From Siphlonurus alternatus (lineage: Eukaryota > Arthropoda > Insecta > Ephemeroptera > Siphlonuridae): a stretch of DNA of 64,000 nucleotides. Position 1 is the stretch's first letter. Each line of letters opens with the position of its first letter. Below are positions 1 through 10,274 of the stretch, piece after piece. The stretch spans positions 7,802,733-7,866,732 of the forward strand of contig OX463778.1 of assembly GCA_949825025.1 (NCBI GenBank), read 5' to 3'. The notes under the pieces were generated by a model. That model worked only from the letters and a program-made list of their open reading frames with translations. It searched no databases and was not told the origin of the DNA. A program made the position numbers and the translations under genes.

Positions 1-618
1 AGTGCAATAAGTAAACACCCCTTGAAGTAATTTTGACTCGTCCATATATTACACAACGTGACCTTGACGACACGAGTCACTCACCGCCGCCGCCCGCCAC
101 GTCCCCTGCCCACTTGCTGCTGGGAGTGCTGCGCTTAAATCGCCGCGCCTGCATGTACTGCAACCAACAAGCCGGAAACGCAGTGACGCTCGGGGGTTTG
201 CCTACACACCAGGCGTATTCATCCAGTGATTTTAATGCAGGAAAAGCGCAGTACGCATTTCTGCAATACTTCACGGCACGATAATTTTTAGCTCTGCCAC
301 TTCTCTTTTCATCACGTCTCATCCGCTTGCGGCTTGCAAGTGCCCCGAGAAGAGAAGTCGGGCAGTCGCTTGACCAAAGTCCCGTGAAGAAACTGCAAGT
401 TGATGTCCGTACCCTGCATGCAGTTCAACATTCTTTAAGTCCCTCATCCTGGATGTCATTGTAAATATTGATCGTTTTAATTTGTGGTATAAGTGTTAAT
501 TTATTATTTATTGTTTTAATAAGGTTATTGAATTTGTGTTTTAATTAATTATCAAATTTTCCACATAAAGAATTAGTATATTTCAAATATTCAAATGAAT
601 CTGTTGTAATTTATAAAT
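1..618. other. Sequence 5' of the LINE, no supported gene
   Basis: Bases 60-460 are distinctly richer in G+C (CCGCC-type runs, several CpGs) than the AT-rich stretch 460-618 that leads into the LINE reading frame. This may be the LINE 5' untranslated/promoter region or unrelated host sequence; I could not find a target duplication to set the boundary. The reading frames here start at non-ATG codons and resemble no family I know. Confidence 0.3.
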
Positions 619-1392
619 ATGGTTTTAACTTGTAAATACTTTTCTTTATTATGCATATTTTTTACTAATATTTGTATTTTGAGCTTTAATGGGCATACAC
701 CCTCTAGCACAAACTTGTTAATACAAAATGACTTTTTAAATGATAGTACAAACTATAATATGACTTCAAATAATGAAATTTGTGATTTATGTGGTAGATC
801 TGGCAGATCTAACCAGAAAAAACTTCAATGCTGTAACTGTTTACAATTTTCTCACACTAGCTGTCTGAATATTACTAGTGCGAAAATTCGCAAATTTGCA
901 AATGGTCAGTGGTGTTGTCAAGATTGTGATAAGCTTCTGCAGGTACCAATTCCTGATAGCAATACTGGTTCAATGACTCCAACTAAAGTCACAACTCCAA
1001 CTTTAAGCAATTTTAACCCAGTATTAACTCATCAATCTCATACAAAGTGTTGTCTTCTATGTGATAGGATGGGCCGTAAAAATCAAATTAGAGTTAATTG
1101 TAAAAATTGCCTCCAATCCTATCACACAAAATGTCTTAAATTCACTAAAAAGGAAATAACAGCTAGTAGAATCTCAGGATGGTGTTGTTGGGCTTGTTCA
1201 CTTGGTGGTTTGAATTTGTCAGACTCATTTTTTGATTCACTTCCTCCCACAAGCCCCACATCTCCGAGTAAATCAGATCCTCCTTCATCTCCTAACAAAT
1301 CTGGTAAACATGTCACAATTCTTTCCTTTAACGCGCGCAGTTTAAAAGACCCTAAAAAACAACCAAACATTAGGGCATGGTTAAATATCTAG
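619..1392 (+). pseudogene. LINE N-terminal segment: two PHD-like zinc fingers plus start of endonuclease (frame-broken)
   Basis: This frame codes for the amino-terminal part of a non-LTR retrotransposon protein. Two similar cysteine/histidine modules are visible, at about residues 55-105 and 142-195: CDLC...CCNC..FSHTSC...WCCQDC and CCLLC...CKNC..YHTKC...WCCWAC. The spacing is that of PHD-type fingers, as found in ORF1 of some CR1/L2-group elements. A Ser/Thr/Pro-rich linker follows, and then the first strand of an APE-like endonuclease (ILSFNARSL). The frame stops at 1390-1392, and the rest of the endonuclease continues in the -1 frame from about 1377. The hydrophobic start at 619 is unusual; a second ATG at 760, just before the first finger, is the more natural start. 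Confidence 0.75.
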
Positions 1393-4091
1393 ATCCAGAT
1401 ATTATTGCTATAAATGAGACGTGGTTAAAGGAATTCGTTGATACATCGGAAGTACTTGATTGTGATACTTATATTGTATTTAGGAAAGATCGTTCTACAA
1501 GGGGAGGGGGTGTTTTACTAGCTATAAAATCTTACTTAAAGCCAAAGCATATTCCAGAATTGGAAACTAATGGTGAAATAATTTGGGCTTCAATTCAGGC
1601 TAATAATACAAAAGTATTAGTGGGTTCAGCTTATAGAGCTCCTAGCTCCACTATGGAGGAAAATGAAGCTATCCTTGCCTCTATGAGTATTGCTGCCAAT
1701 TATAATACTCAGTTTGATGCTTGTATTTTAACCGGAGATTTTAATTTAAATATTGATTGGGCATCCACTCCCCCGCTCCCCCATGGATCACTTTCGGAGC
1801 TGTTCCTTTCAGCATTTTATGATCTTGCACCTCACCAACTAATAAAAACTCCCACCAGAGAGACTGAAACATCAGCTACAACTCTGGATTTGTTGTTGTG
1901 TGATAATCCTGACATAATTGTTGATGCCGAAGTGATCCCTGGCGTAAGTGATCACTATGCTATCAAAGCCACTTTGTTAGTGGTTAAACCAAAACTGAAA
2001 AATCAGCCCAAAATTGTTTATAATTATAAGAAAGCAGATTGGCCCAAGCTCAGAAACCTTTTAGCCACACAGCTTCCTATTGCAAGTTCAGAATTAGATA
2101 TAAATGTTGCATGGGCAGAGTGGAAAAGGGTATTTTGGCTATGTGTTGATCAGTGCATTCCAAAATGTACTTTAAAACCAAATAAACATCATCCTTGGAT
2201 ATCAAATAACATTTTAAAAACAATAAGAAAACGTGACAAGTTATTTAAAGAATGGAAAAAGACTGGCTCTGATTTAATTCGTAATAAATATGTAGAAATG
2301 AAAAAAATTGTTAAACGTAAGATAAAAGATACCAGGGATGAGTATATGTGGAAGTTGGGAAATGGAGTTAATGGAAAAAAGGGACTTTGGAAATACATTC
2401 ATTCAAAAAAAGGCAGCAATAATGTAACTGAATTTATTATAAAGGACAATCTTATTGATGATCCTAATATAATTGCTGACTCATTTAATAATCAATTCCA
2501 AAGTAACTTTAACCAAGAGCTCCCTAAAGTTTGTAACTTTTTGCCAAGAAAGACTAGGCCAGTTGAAGAAATATCAAGTGTTAATGTTGAACCATGTGTT
2601 ATATATAATCTTCTTAAAGAAATAAGAACAGATGTTCCACCAGGTCCGGATGGACTACCAAGCAGAATTTTAAAAGAATGTTCATACGCAATATCGTATT
2701 CAATTTCAAATATTTATAAAATTTCACTCTCTGCTGGTAAGTTACCGGATGAGTGGAAGAAAGCTTTTGTTACACCAATATATAAGTCTGGGAAGAAAAA
2801 TATACTTACAAATTACAGGCCCATTTCAGTAACATCTATTATATGCAAAATTTTTGAGAGAATAATAAATAACGAAATTTTGTGTCATTTAATAACTACT
2901 AGTCAATTCCCTCAAAGTCAGCACGGATTTTTGCCTCGCCGCTCTTGTACCACCATGCTTGCAAAAACAATTGATACATGGCAAAGCTTGCTAGACAAGA
3001 ATCCGGGGGGACACGTTCACATAATTTGCCTGGATTGGGAAAAAGCATTTGACAAGGTCCCTCATTCAAGGCTATTGTTAAAGCTAAGCAGGATTGGTGT
3101 GAGTGGCCCACTACTTAATTGGATATCAGATTTTCTGCAAGGGCGTACACAAAGTGTGGCGTTTGGAGGTGCTGTGTCTGAGACCTTGGGGGTGAGCTCC
3201 GGGGTCATACAAGGGTCTGTCCTAGGCCCCCTACTTTTCAATATATTTATGGCAGATGTGACAGATTGTATTTCCTCAGACATGGCACAATATGCCGATG
3301 ATTCAACCATTTTTAAATTGATAAAAAATCAGGAAGATTCAGCAAAGTTACAGACAGATTTGGATAATTTATCTTTATGGTGTGAGCTCAATGGAATGTC
3401 TTTAAATGAATCAAAATGTACTGTTATGGATTTGACTCTTGGTCCTACTCCATTAAATATACAATATTCAATTAATGGCAAAAATCTTTCATATAGTCAG
3501 TCTGTAAAAATTCTAGGCATAATTATATCATCTGATTTAAAATGGAATTTACAGTCTGAAACTGTAAGATGTAAAGTTGCTAAATTGTTAGGATTTGTGC
3601 AGAGAAACCTTACAGGGTGCACTTCAAAAATCAAGCGTCTTGCTTATTTATCTTTAATAAGATCAAATATCACGTATGGTGCTCCTGCATGGCACCCAAC
3701 AAGTAAGGAAAATCTGCAAAAATTCAGTAGAATTGAGAAGAAAGCACTAAAATTTATATACAATAAATCTCCTCCTAACTGTTCTGTTACAAAAATTGTT
3801 CCTATTCAAGATTATTTTCATGTTATTGATTTAATTTTCTTCAAAAAATGTGAAAACGGAACTATTGATTGTGACATCACAAGAAAAATTAATCATGGAA
3901 GGTCTGTAAGAGGTCAGAGTGGTGCGGTATTATTGATTCCTCCTAAAGTAAGATTGGAGTTATGTAAAAAGGGTTATGTTTTTAGAACCGTCTCCCAGTG
4001 GAATCAATTACCGCAACATGTAAAGTTGAGTCCGAATAATCAATTTGCAAAATCTGTTACGACTCATTTTATTACAAAAAATTGTATTTAA
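1377..4091 (+). CDS. Non-LTR retrotransposon endonuclease-reverse transcriptase (CR1/Jockey-type)
   Basis: The frame encodes the APE-like endonuclease and reverse transcriptase that nick target DNA and copy the element RNA. The endonuclease shows NETWL near the start, GDFNLN at about residue 120 and SDHY at about residue 191. The RT shows YRPIS, HGFLPRRS, DWEKAFDKVPH, GVIQGSVLGPLLF and YADD at about residue 639, followed by KILGIIIS. All the main catalytic motifs are present and the frame is open for 904 codons. The first endonuclease strand (ILSFNARSL) lies in the preceding frame, so this copy carries one small indel near 1360-1378 and cannot make one continuous protein. Clade assignment (CR1/Jockey group) rests on the finger-EN-RT layout and is approximate. 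Confidence 0.9.
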   Translation: MVKYLDPDIIAINETWLKEFVDTSEVLDCDTYIVFRKDRSTRGGGVLLAIKSYLKPKHIPELETNGEIIWASIQANNTKVLVGSAYRAPSSTMEENEAILASMSIAANYNTQFDACILTGDFNLNIDWASTPPLPHGSLSELFLSAFYDLAPHQLIKTPTRETETSATTLDLLLCDNPDIIVDAEVIPGVSDHYAIKATLLVVKPKLKNQPKIVYNYKKADWPKLRNLLATQLPIASSELDINVAWAEWKRVFWLCVDQCIPKCTLKPNKHHPWISNNILKTIRKRDKLFKEWKKTGSDLIRNKYVEMKKIVKRKIKDTRDEYMWKLGNGVNGKKGLWKYIHSKKGSNNVTEFIIKDNLIDDPNIIADSFNNQFQSNFNQELPKVCNFLPRKTRPVEEISSVNVEPCVIYNLLKEIRTDVPPGPDGLPSRILKECSYAISYSISNIYKISLSAGKLPDEWKKAFVTPIYKSGKKNILTNYRPISVTSIICKIFERIINNEILCHLITTSQFPQSQHGFLPRRSCTTMLAKTIDTWQSLLDKNPGGHVHIICLDWEKAFDKVPHSRLLLKLSRIGVSGPLLNWISDFLQGRTQSVAFGGAVSETLGVSSGVIQGSVLGPLLFNIFMADVTDCISSDMAQYADDSTIFKLIKNQEDSAKLQTDLDNLSLWCELNGMSLNESKCTVMDLTLGPTPLNIQYSINGKNLSYSQSVKILGIIISSDLKWNLQSETVRCKVAKLLGFVQRNLTGCTSKIKRLAYLSLIRSNITYGAPAWHPTSKENLQKFSRIEKKALKFIYNKSPPNCSVTKIVPIQDYFHVIDLIFFKKCENGTIDCDITRKINHGRSVRGQSGAVLLIPPKVRLELCKKGYVFRTVSQWNQLPQHVKLSPNNQFAKSVTTHFITKNCI

Positions 4092-4308
4092 TAATATTTG
4101 TATCTTGACTCTAGCAGTGTTATTGTTAATCTGCTAGTTTTCTATTTTATATTATATTAAATCATTTAAAGTAACAGGGATAGCTGCCACTTCTGTGTAT
4201 TAGCATCTTATTGGTGTTTTGCTTGCTATCCTCACCTTAATTAAAATGTATGTATATTGATATGCATGTATTAGTTGGGTGAAATAATAAATAAATAAAA
4301 AAATAAAG
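4092..4308 (+). mobile_element. LINE 3' untranslated region and short-repeat tail
   Basis: After the RT stop there are about 190 bases of AT-rich sequence ending in an AATA/AAATA repeat tail (about 4281-4308). Such simple-repeat tails are usual for CR1/Jockey-group elements, as opposed to a long poly(A). The full element therefore runs from somewhere before 619 to about 4308. No clear target duplication was found. Confidence 0.55.
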
Positions 4309-4805
4309 GCAGATATTGCAGATATCTGCTTGCCACTAACTGTGAGTAAATTAAATCAACTGCTGAACTTGTTACAGTGATATTTCCCATAATAATCATA
4401 ATAAGCCCATAGTAATGTACTCTGAAATCACCATAGCAACTCGTTATTACTCAACTTGTTGTTAAGCAAAACTTGATTTTAACTAAAGGAGATAGCAGTC
4501 CCATAAAAAATAATCAGCATTGCAGGTATAGGAAAAACTTGATATAAGGTAATACTCAATATAAAGTAAACTTAATTTTTTGGGTCCGTTGTATTTACTT
4601 TACTGCATTTTGACCATAATTAAAGAAGGGAGAAGGGACCATTTGGGCCTATAGTTGAGGTTGGACACACTACCAGAATTCAAATACAGTGCAAACAATG
4701 CCCCCCATTTTCAGCTCCTTTCCATCCGTGAACTCTGGTTAGTTAGGTACTTCCAGTCGCGGGAAGTTCTCTATTTCTGCGCCAAGGCCAAAAATAGTTA
4801 CGGAA

Positions 4806-4840
<35 letters not shown>

Positions 4841-4980
4841 AAAAATAGTAACATAATTTAGTACCCTCTACCATTCACTTTTGTAATTCAATTTTTTCAT
4901 GCAGGTTGTCCATTAAAATTCCCCATTCCCGTGGTAAATTCTCGATGTTGGTAGCCCTGACCGAGGTCCTCGTGTTCCAG
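4309..4980. other. Intergenic/intronic; poly(A) run and half of a family-A hairpin element
   Basis: The stretch holds a poly(A) run at about 4807-4836. It is followed by a degraded right arm of hairpin family A (TAACATAATTTAGTACCCTC, then a GTCCATT end at about 4915). The last 30 bases contain a branch-point-like CTGAC about 20 bases before an AG at 4979-4980. Nothing else is recognised. Confidence 0.45.
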
Positions 4981-5056
4981 GGACGCTGACCTGATGAGAG
5001 AGAAGCAGCAGAGAAAAGCCCTGGAGAAGGAAGGCGGCCAAGCCAGCTCCAGCTAA
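4981..5056 (+). CDS. Possible last coding exon of an unidentified host gene
   Basis: After the acceptor GTTCCAG (ending 4980) the sequence reads as 25 codons ending in TAA: DADLMREKQQRKALEKEGG followed by QASSS. The composition (charged, helix-forming, no rare codons) is strongly coding-like and contrasts with the AT-rich flanks. A CTGAC branch-point-like motif precedes the acceptor. I do not recognise the protein. Upstream exons would have to lie left of the LINE or outside the window. A chance open stretch is possible, because only 25 codons support the call. Confidence 0.45.
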
Positions 5057-5300
5057 ACTCCGTCAGTGGGTGAACTTTTTGGAGCCGTTTCTCCCCTCTG
5101 TACTTTTTATTACCCCCTTGTCTCCTGGGTTTGTGTTGTAGATTATTTTCTTCCTAAGTGATTTGTGGCACAACTATGGCTGTTTCAATTTTAAAAACAT
5201 TTTCAATTTCTTTTAATAATATTTTTATTGGTAAAAAATAATAACTAATTGTTTTTACTTCGTGTTCAAAGCTCCAATAAAAATATAAAAATAATAAAAC
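5057..5300 (+). other. Probable 3' UTR with polyadenylation signal
   Basis: Downstream of the TAA the sequence is pyrimidine-rich, then AT-rich, and contains AATAAA at 5276-5281 with further AATAAA-like motifs just after it. This is what a 3' UTR of the exon at 4981-5056 should look like. Confidence 0.4.
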
Positions 5301-5500
5301 AATACACTGCCTTGATTTATTTATCTACAATAAATTTAACTTATCGATATCCGAGTTCAACAGATGCAAAACGAGTTTTTTTGTTGTTGTTATTTGTGAC
5401 TTTTCGCATAAATCTAGAGATGAAATAAAATAGTTGTTTTGGATATAGCAATTTCAATATCTGAAACCAAATAATAAAAGTGTAATGAAACTAAAATAAA

Positions 5501-5810
5501 TGGAGTACCGACCTCAATTTTTTTTTATTGCAGAAATGGATAAAGTGTGCAAAGTTATGCTACTCTGATTTTTTTCAGATGTTTTAGAGCCCGGACACTA
5601 TTTTTTTAAAAATTATTGAAAGTACAGAAAAAGTGCCGCCTCTCTTAATAAAAGATAGGACCCAAAAGGGACGTGGATTCAAACCCGACCTCGCCAAAAC
5701 TTTTTAGCAATACTTCCCGGTCCCTAAAAAATCTGAAAAAAATGAGAGTAACATAACTTTTCATCCTCTATCCATATCTGCTATAAAAAATTTTGAGGTC
5801 GATTCTCCAT
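5501..5810. repeat. Hairpin MITE, family A (copy A1)
   Basis: The arms are inverted copies. The left arm runs TGGAGTACCGACCTCAATTT, then ATTGCAGAAATGGATA, GCAAAGTTATGCTAC, CAGATGTTTTAGAGCCCGG and ACTATTTTTTTAAAAATTATTGAAAGT. The right arm is its reverse complement and ends GATTCTCCA. There is no coding capacity. At least nine relatives occur in this window. Confidence 0.8.
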
Positions 5811-6335
5811 TTAATTAAACAACTAGGGCGGGGGGGGGCCTTTACGAAAAGGCCCTAAATCAGTGTCCAGTGATCATTTGCAATGCCAGTCTTAATTTTT
5901 CAAAAAAAGTTTCAACGGGGTTTCGAAGAAATTGCAGGGGTTTTAATAGGGGGCTTGGATTTGATAATAATCATGTTGTGAAAAATATTTGCATCAAAAA
6001 ATATACAGAAATAAAAAATAAATAAAAATAGTAATAAAAAATAATAAATAAAGCAAAGATACAGCACCTCTGAGTCGAGTAGGTCCACTTTCTTTTGTCA
6101 CCATTTATTACAAAGTCGTTAGCAACAGCAAAGCGAATCGTAGAAGGTGGGGCTCCTTAATCGGATGAAACCGGGAAAGCGGAATTCGGTAGGACTTTTT
6201 AATCGGATGAAACCGGGAAATCGAAAAGCGGAAGGGGGCTTGTCAGAAGGAACCTGGTAGCGGACAGAGATTTAAAATAAATTCAGTAACCATTCACATT
6301 TTACCTTGCAAGTCTTGGTATCTGAGTCAACCTCG
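5811..6335. other. No gene seen; short tandem duplication inside
   Basis: The stretch is mostly AT-rich. Around 6158-6240 the motif AATCGGATGAAACCGGGAAA occurs twice, about 41 bases apart, followed each time by a GCGGAA-type end. No coding signal was found. Confidence 0.4.
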
Positions 6336-6670
6336 CTAGTCGGCGGTCAGAGAACGAATGACTGTTGAGAACGTCAACGACATTCTCAGAAATTTTGTAA
6401 TCACGTCCTCTCGCCGTTCCCAACAATGCTTGTTTACCCGTTGCCATGGCAACGACGATCCACAAGCTGTGACGTCATGCACATTACGGGGCCTCTCGAA
6501 TGTTGGCGGGAAACCGTTCAAACCGCGGTGCACGCGCGATATAATATGCATGAAACGTGTTTCCCACCCAATACTGATCGCCAGCAGATTTAAATATTGC
6601 CGCCCGCTTTATTTTTTGAATTTCCCGCCTTCCTCGATCATTTCCGGTTCCCGACAGTACTAAATTCGAG
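6336..6670. promoter_or_regulatory. Promoter-like block: RFX X-box, CRE and two E2F sites
   Basis: Within 200 bases there is a perfect palindromic X-box GTTGCCATGGCAAC (6440-6453), a CRE TGACGTCA (6470-6477), an E2F-type TTGGCGGGAAA (6503-6513) and TTTCCCGCC (6621-6629). The block is richer in CpG than its neighbours. Each motif matches an established animal transcription factor consensus (RFX, CREB/ATF, E2F). No first exon is certain. On the minus strand a donor-like GCAAGGTAAAA near 6304-6314 could end a 5' non-coding exon. Which gene it serves is unknown. Confidence 0.5.
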
Positions 6671-7249
6671 TTTCTGGCATTATTTTACATGATACTGGAC
6701 TGTAGAGGGGAGATTGATATGGCTCGCAACGCGTAAGAATAAAAAACATGCGTTTGTCACGGGTCCGCCATTCATACGCAGCTCGGCTCCTTCGGAGACC
6801 TCGCCTAACCATAAAATGGAATAAGATAGTGTTGGCCTTTCGAAATACAGCTCGGCTCGTTCCTCGCCTCGCTTAAAATTCTTGGATAGATGCGTGCGGG
6901 CAACGAATAACATTGCCAACTCATACGCAGCTCTGCTCGTTCCTCGCCTCGCTTAAAATTGAATATAAAATTAAATATTGCTCTGAGCGTTAAATAGTGG
7001 TTATTTTCAAACTCCAGGGATGTTTCTTCCTATAGAAAGACTATTTAATATTTTATTTACCCTTAAATAACACCTGTACAGCGAAATCATGCATGAAATC
7101 GCAGCATATAGTGCATATACGAAAAATAGGTATTTCGCCCACCGCCATCTTGTTTTTTTAGATAGGCAAAATCCGAGGCCAGATTCTTGATCAGCGTGGT
7201 CGATATAGTCAGAAACCGTCGAAAACTCAATTTCGATTTTTCCCCCTAT
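6671..7249. other. Three irregular direct repeats; no gene
   Basis: Three copies of a motif like ACGCAGCTCGGCTCGTTCCT followed by CGCCTCGCTTAAAATT occur at about 6775-6815, 6848-6883 and 6923-6960, spaced about 75 bases apart. A YY1-like motif (AAGATGGCGG, minus strand) lies near 7141-7153. No coding signal was found. Confidence 0.45.
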
Positions 7250-9290
7250 CTTCCCCATGTATAAGCGGTGAGAGAAGGGGTACCCCTTCTGAAATTTTTG
7301 TCAAAAACATAAAAGTTCAAAAATCTCGAGAACTATGGGTCGCAGCTTAAATCTGAAGACTGCATCTTGTCCGGCTCAAAAAACTGGTCTAGAAAAGTTG
7401 GACAAAAAAATTTTCGGGACAAACACTTTCCCGAAATCAAAATTTTGGATATCGAAAAATTCAAATCTTGGATCGGGCCGCGTGGGCCCCCCATGTGCCG
7501 GAAAATTCCCAAATTTGGTTTTTGGGCATTGTTTTGGGTCCCCTACAACCTCCCGTCGAGAGTTTGCTCGAAAAAAAATTCCTTCCCTGAGTTTGGCGCA
7601 ACCCGTAAAAAACGGGTATTTTGGCCGGCAGATCCGCCCGCAATGCTAATCAAATGGCCCCATGTTATTCTTATGGGGATTTGAGACCCAACTTTCGTTT
7701 TCGAAAAAACGCACTTCCGGTAGTCGCAGGGGGTCGAGTCGGGTATAAAATTGAAGGGCACATGGTGTAGAGTCCATAAAGTGTCATTACAAAGTTGTGA
7801 AACGTTGCGCTCGGCCGCCATTTTGGATCCACAACGCGTACATTCGAGGAGGGGCCCTGCGGGCCCCGTGGGACCCACATTCTTAAAACGCATATTTTTA
7901 GGCGTGGGACGCTTAGTTTTAACAGGATTTGACAAAAAAACACCATGTCAATAACGTTAAAAAATAGTTATTCGGGAAAAGGATGCGTTTCATATGTTAT
8001 CCTTATGGGAGGAGGTTGTTTTACATTTCCCGCTTGCCTGGGCTAATCCTCATAGTTGGCATCGATTTGAAAAAAGTTTCTGAAAGAAAAAGAGTGTGGG
8101 CAACTTTCATACTGCGCGGAATTTTCGATTTCAGGTGTGCTCAAAAGTTATTCGAGGGGGAAAGTGGTCGATTTTTAGCATGCGTAAACCCTATGTTCCC
8201 ATGCGATTTTTTGACTTTTTTGAAAATCGAAAAATCGAGCCGAAGAAAAGTTAGGACTTGCCAAAAGCTTTCAGAAAAGGTCTCAAACTTGTTCCTAGCC
8301 GAAAAATTGCCGAAACTGTTGGGGGGGTTCACCAGATTGAAGCTAGCGAAAGAGCTTTTAAAAACGACCCCTCTGGAGGAATCCCAAGAGGCCCCAGGGG
8401 CCCAAATTGATATTGGTCAGATAGCCCGTTAAATTTGAATCCTGATGAGTCCCAATACAAAAACCGGGGGCCCCTTCGGGGCCCCTTTAATGGGGCCGAA
8501 AAATAAAAGTAACACCCCTAGGGGTTTCGGGTGCCATACTGTACAGATCCGGCCATAGCACGGTAAGTATGCTTTGGAGGTGCCATGTTTGTATTTGGCG
8601 AAGCTGCGTCGTCTGTCGGGACACACTTTTGCCGTAGGAACCTCCGCTTTAGCTCTTCAATCTAATGATTTAAGGCAAAGGCCGTAAAACATCTTTTTTT
8701 CGAGGTCCCAAACTTCCGGGGCCCGCAGCCGCGGAACCAAAACAGATAGGAGGGAGCTCACATGAAGCTAAAAGATGCCCAACACAGTCTTCTAAACGAT
8801 TCGACCAAAAAAAGTTTCAGTTTCCAACTTTAAATGACTTTTTTGGCAAAAACCGCAAAAACGGCGATTTTTTTCAAAAAAAACACTAAAACAGCGATAA
8901 AAAATTTTTGGGGCAAAAATTCAAAAATAACACCTCCCATATAAAAGTTTACGTCCCGGGCTACATTTCGCCCATTGGGACCTAAGCTCTAACTCTCAAA
9001 ACCGCTTACCGGTGGTTTTTTAAAAAAATTAACATTATCGCTTATGGCGGGCGAACGGTGCGCCGGACGCCATCTTTGAAGGCAAAAAGTAGGGGTAGCG
9101 CATGTTACCTAAAGCCGTTTTTGGGGTCAAAACGTCATTTTTCGGAAATTTTGGAAATTTCGGGAATTTTGGAAATACCCCCCGGGAATTTTTGGGAATT
9201 TTTGGATTTTGAAAATGACGGGTGGGGCCCTTCGGACCCCACCCGGGACGCGCCCTGCAGGCGCGGCGGGGCCCTCAAAGATTCTTGACC
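7250..9290. other. Compositionally odd 2-kb island with GC-rich hairpins, unclassified
   Basis: The island differs from the surroundings in its dense runs of C/G next to runs of A/T and its short GC hairpins. These include GGGGCCC-TGC-GGGCCCC (7851-7867), GGGGCCCC-TTC-GGGGCCCC (8467-8485), the palindrome ACCCCTAGGGGT (8514-8525), a long TTC-loop hairpin at 9220-9244 and CCCCAT...ATGGGG near 7657-7677. Open frames exist (for example 7983-8432) but resemble no family and probably reflect low stop density in GC-rich sequence. It may be an uncharacterised repeat or a structured non-coding transcript. I cannot classify it. Confidence 0.4.
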
Positions 9291-9610
9291 ATGCATTTCA
9301 AATCAGAGATTTAGTGCTTTTAATATAATATAACATATCTCTAAATTAAAATTTCTTCCCTATCTCTGACTACATTATTAAAGATTAAGGCAAATTTGAT
9401 ACCATAAAGGACAAATTCAATATCCATGGGCAGTACAGAAACTTGTCCCATACAAGAAACTGAGTCTTTGTTTAACTTAAATTGATATGAGACATTGAGG
9501 TTGAGTTCTCTACTTGTGACATTTTTTTTTAAATTAGTCTTGTTCGGCTCCTAAGAAGTGTTCAAATATCACGGAACAATTTATTATTATTAAATATCAC
9601 GAATTAATAA
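9291..9610. other. AT-rich spacer, nothing recognised
   Basis: No open frame, repeat arm or motif stands out before the hairpin element that starts at 9611. Confidence 0.4.
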
Positions 9611-10274
9611 TGGACTATCGACCTAATTATTTTTATTGCAGAAATATAAATATAGAGAGTGAAAAGTTATGCTACCCTGATTTTGTGTAGAGCCCGGGAA
9701 GTATTTTTAAAAAATCGTTGAAAGTCTTTTTTGTTACGTCACGCGGCGGCAAGTCCTATATTTTTCTTAAGGGTAAGGTAACGCCACCAATGTTAAAAAA
9801 AATCCCTCACACAAAAATTCTGAAAAAAATTTAAAATGTTCTCCTCTACACCCCCTATCAGTAGCTAAAATATCAGGTATGCAAATTCGATCTAGTTTTT
9901 GAGTTATGAATTTTTAAAGTTGACTACTTTAACATGGAGAAATGGAAATCCCATGTTAAATTAGTCAACTTTAAAAATTCATAACTCAAAAACTAGATCG
10001 AATTTGTATACCTGATATTTTAGCTACTGATAGGGGGTGTAGAGGAGAACATTTTAAATTTTTTTCAGAATATTTGTGTGAGGGATTTTTTTTTAACATT
10101 GGTGGCGTTACCTTACCCTTAAGGAGCGGCGTCTCGTGACGTCACAAAAAGAACTTTTAATCATTTTTAAAATTAGTTCCAGGGCTCTAAAAAATCTGAA
10201 AAAAATCAGGGTAGCATAACTTTACACCCTCTATCCATTTCTGCGATAAAAAAAAAATGAGGTCGATACTCCAT
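9611..10274. repeat. Hairpin MITE, family A (copy A2), split by a family-B insertion
   Basis: The left arm (9611-9766) and right arm (10123-10274) are family-A sequence: TGGACTATCGACC at the start, GGTCGATACTCCA at the end, with TGACGTCA near the centre. The two halves are separated by a complete family-B hairpin at 9771-10118 with TTAA on each side. Confidence 0.8.
9771..10118. mobile_element. Foldback MITE, family B (copy B1), piggyBac-like TTAA insertion
   Basis: This is a nearly perfect 348-base palindrome, GGGTAAGGTAACGCC...GGCGTTACCTTACCC, with arms of about 160 bases and a short spacer (about 9930-9960). TTAA lies at 9767-9770 and again at 10119-10122. TTAA duplication is the signature of piggyBac-type transposition; no transposase is present. 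It sits inside a family-A copy. Other A copies read ...TTCTTAAGGAGC... without the insert, which serves as the empty site. Confidence 0.8.

Noticed and set aside
1345..1362. A6C slippery heptamer as a programmed -1 frameshift site in the LINE
   Set aside because: AAAAAAC is present, but the zero frame reads AAA AAA CAA, so the heptamer is not in the register needed for the classical mechanism.
7983..8432. 149-codon frame in the hairpin-rich island
   Set aside because: No recognisable motif, overlapping open frames on both strands, and composition explains the lack of stops.
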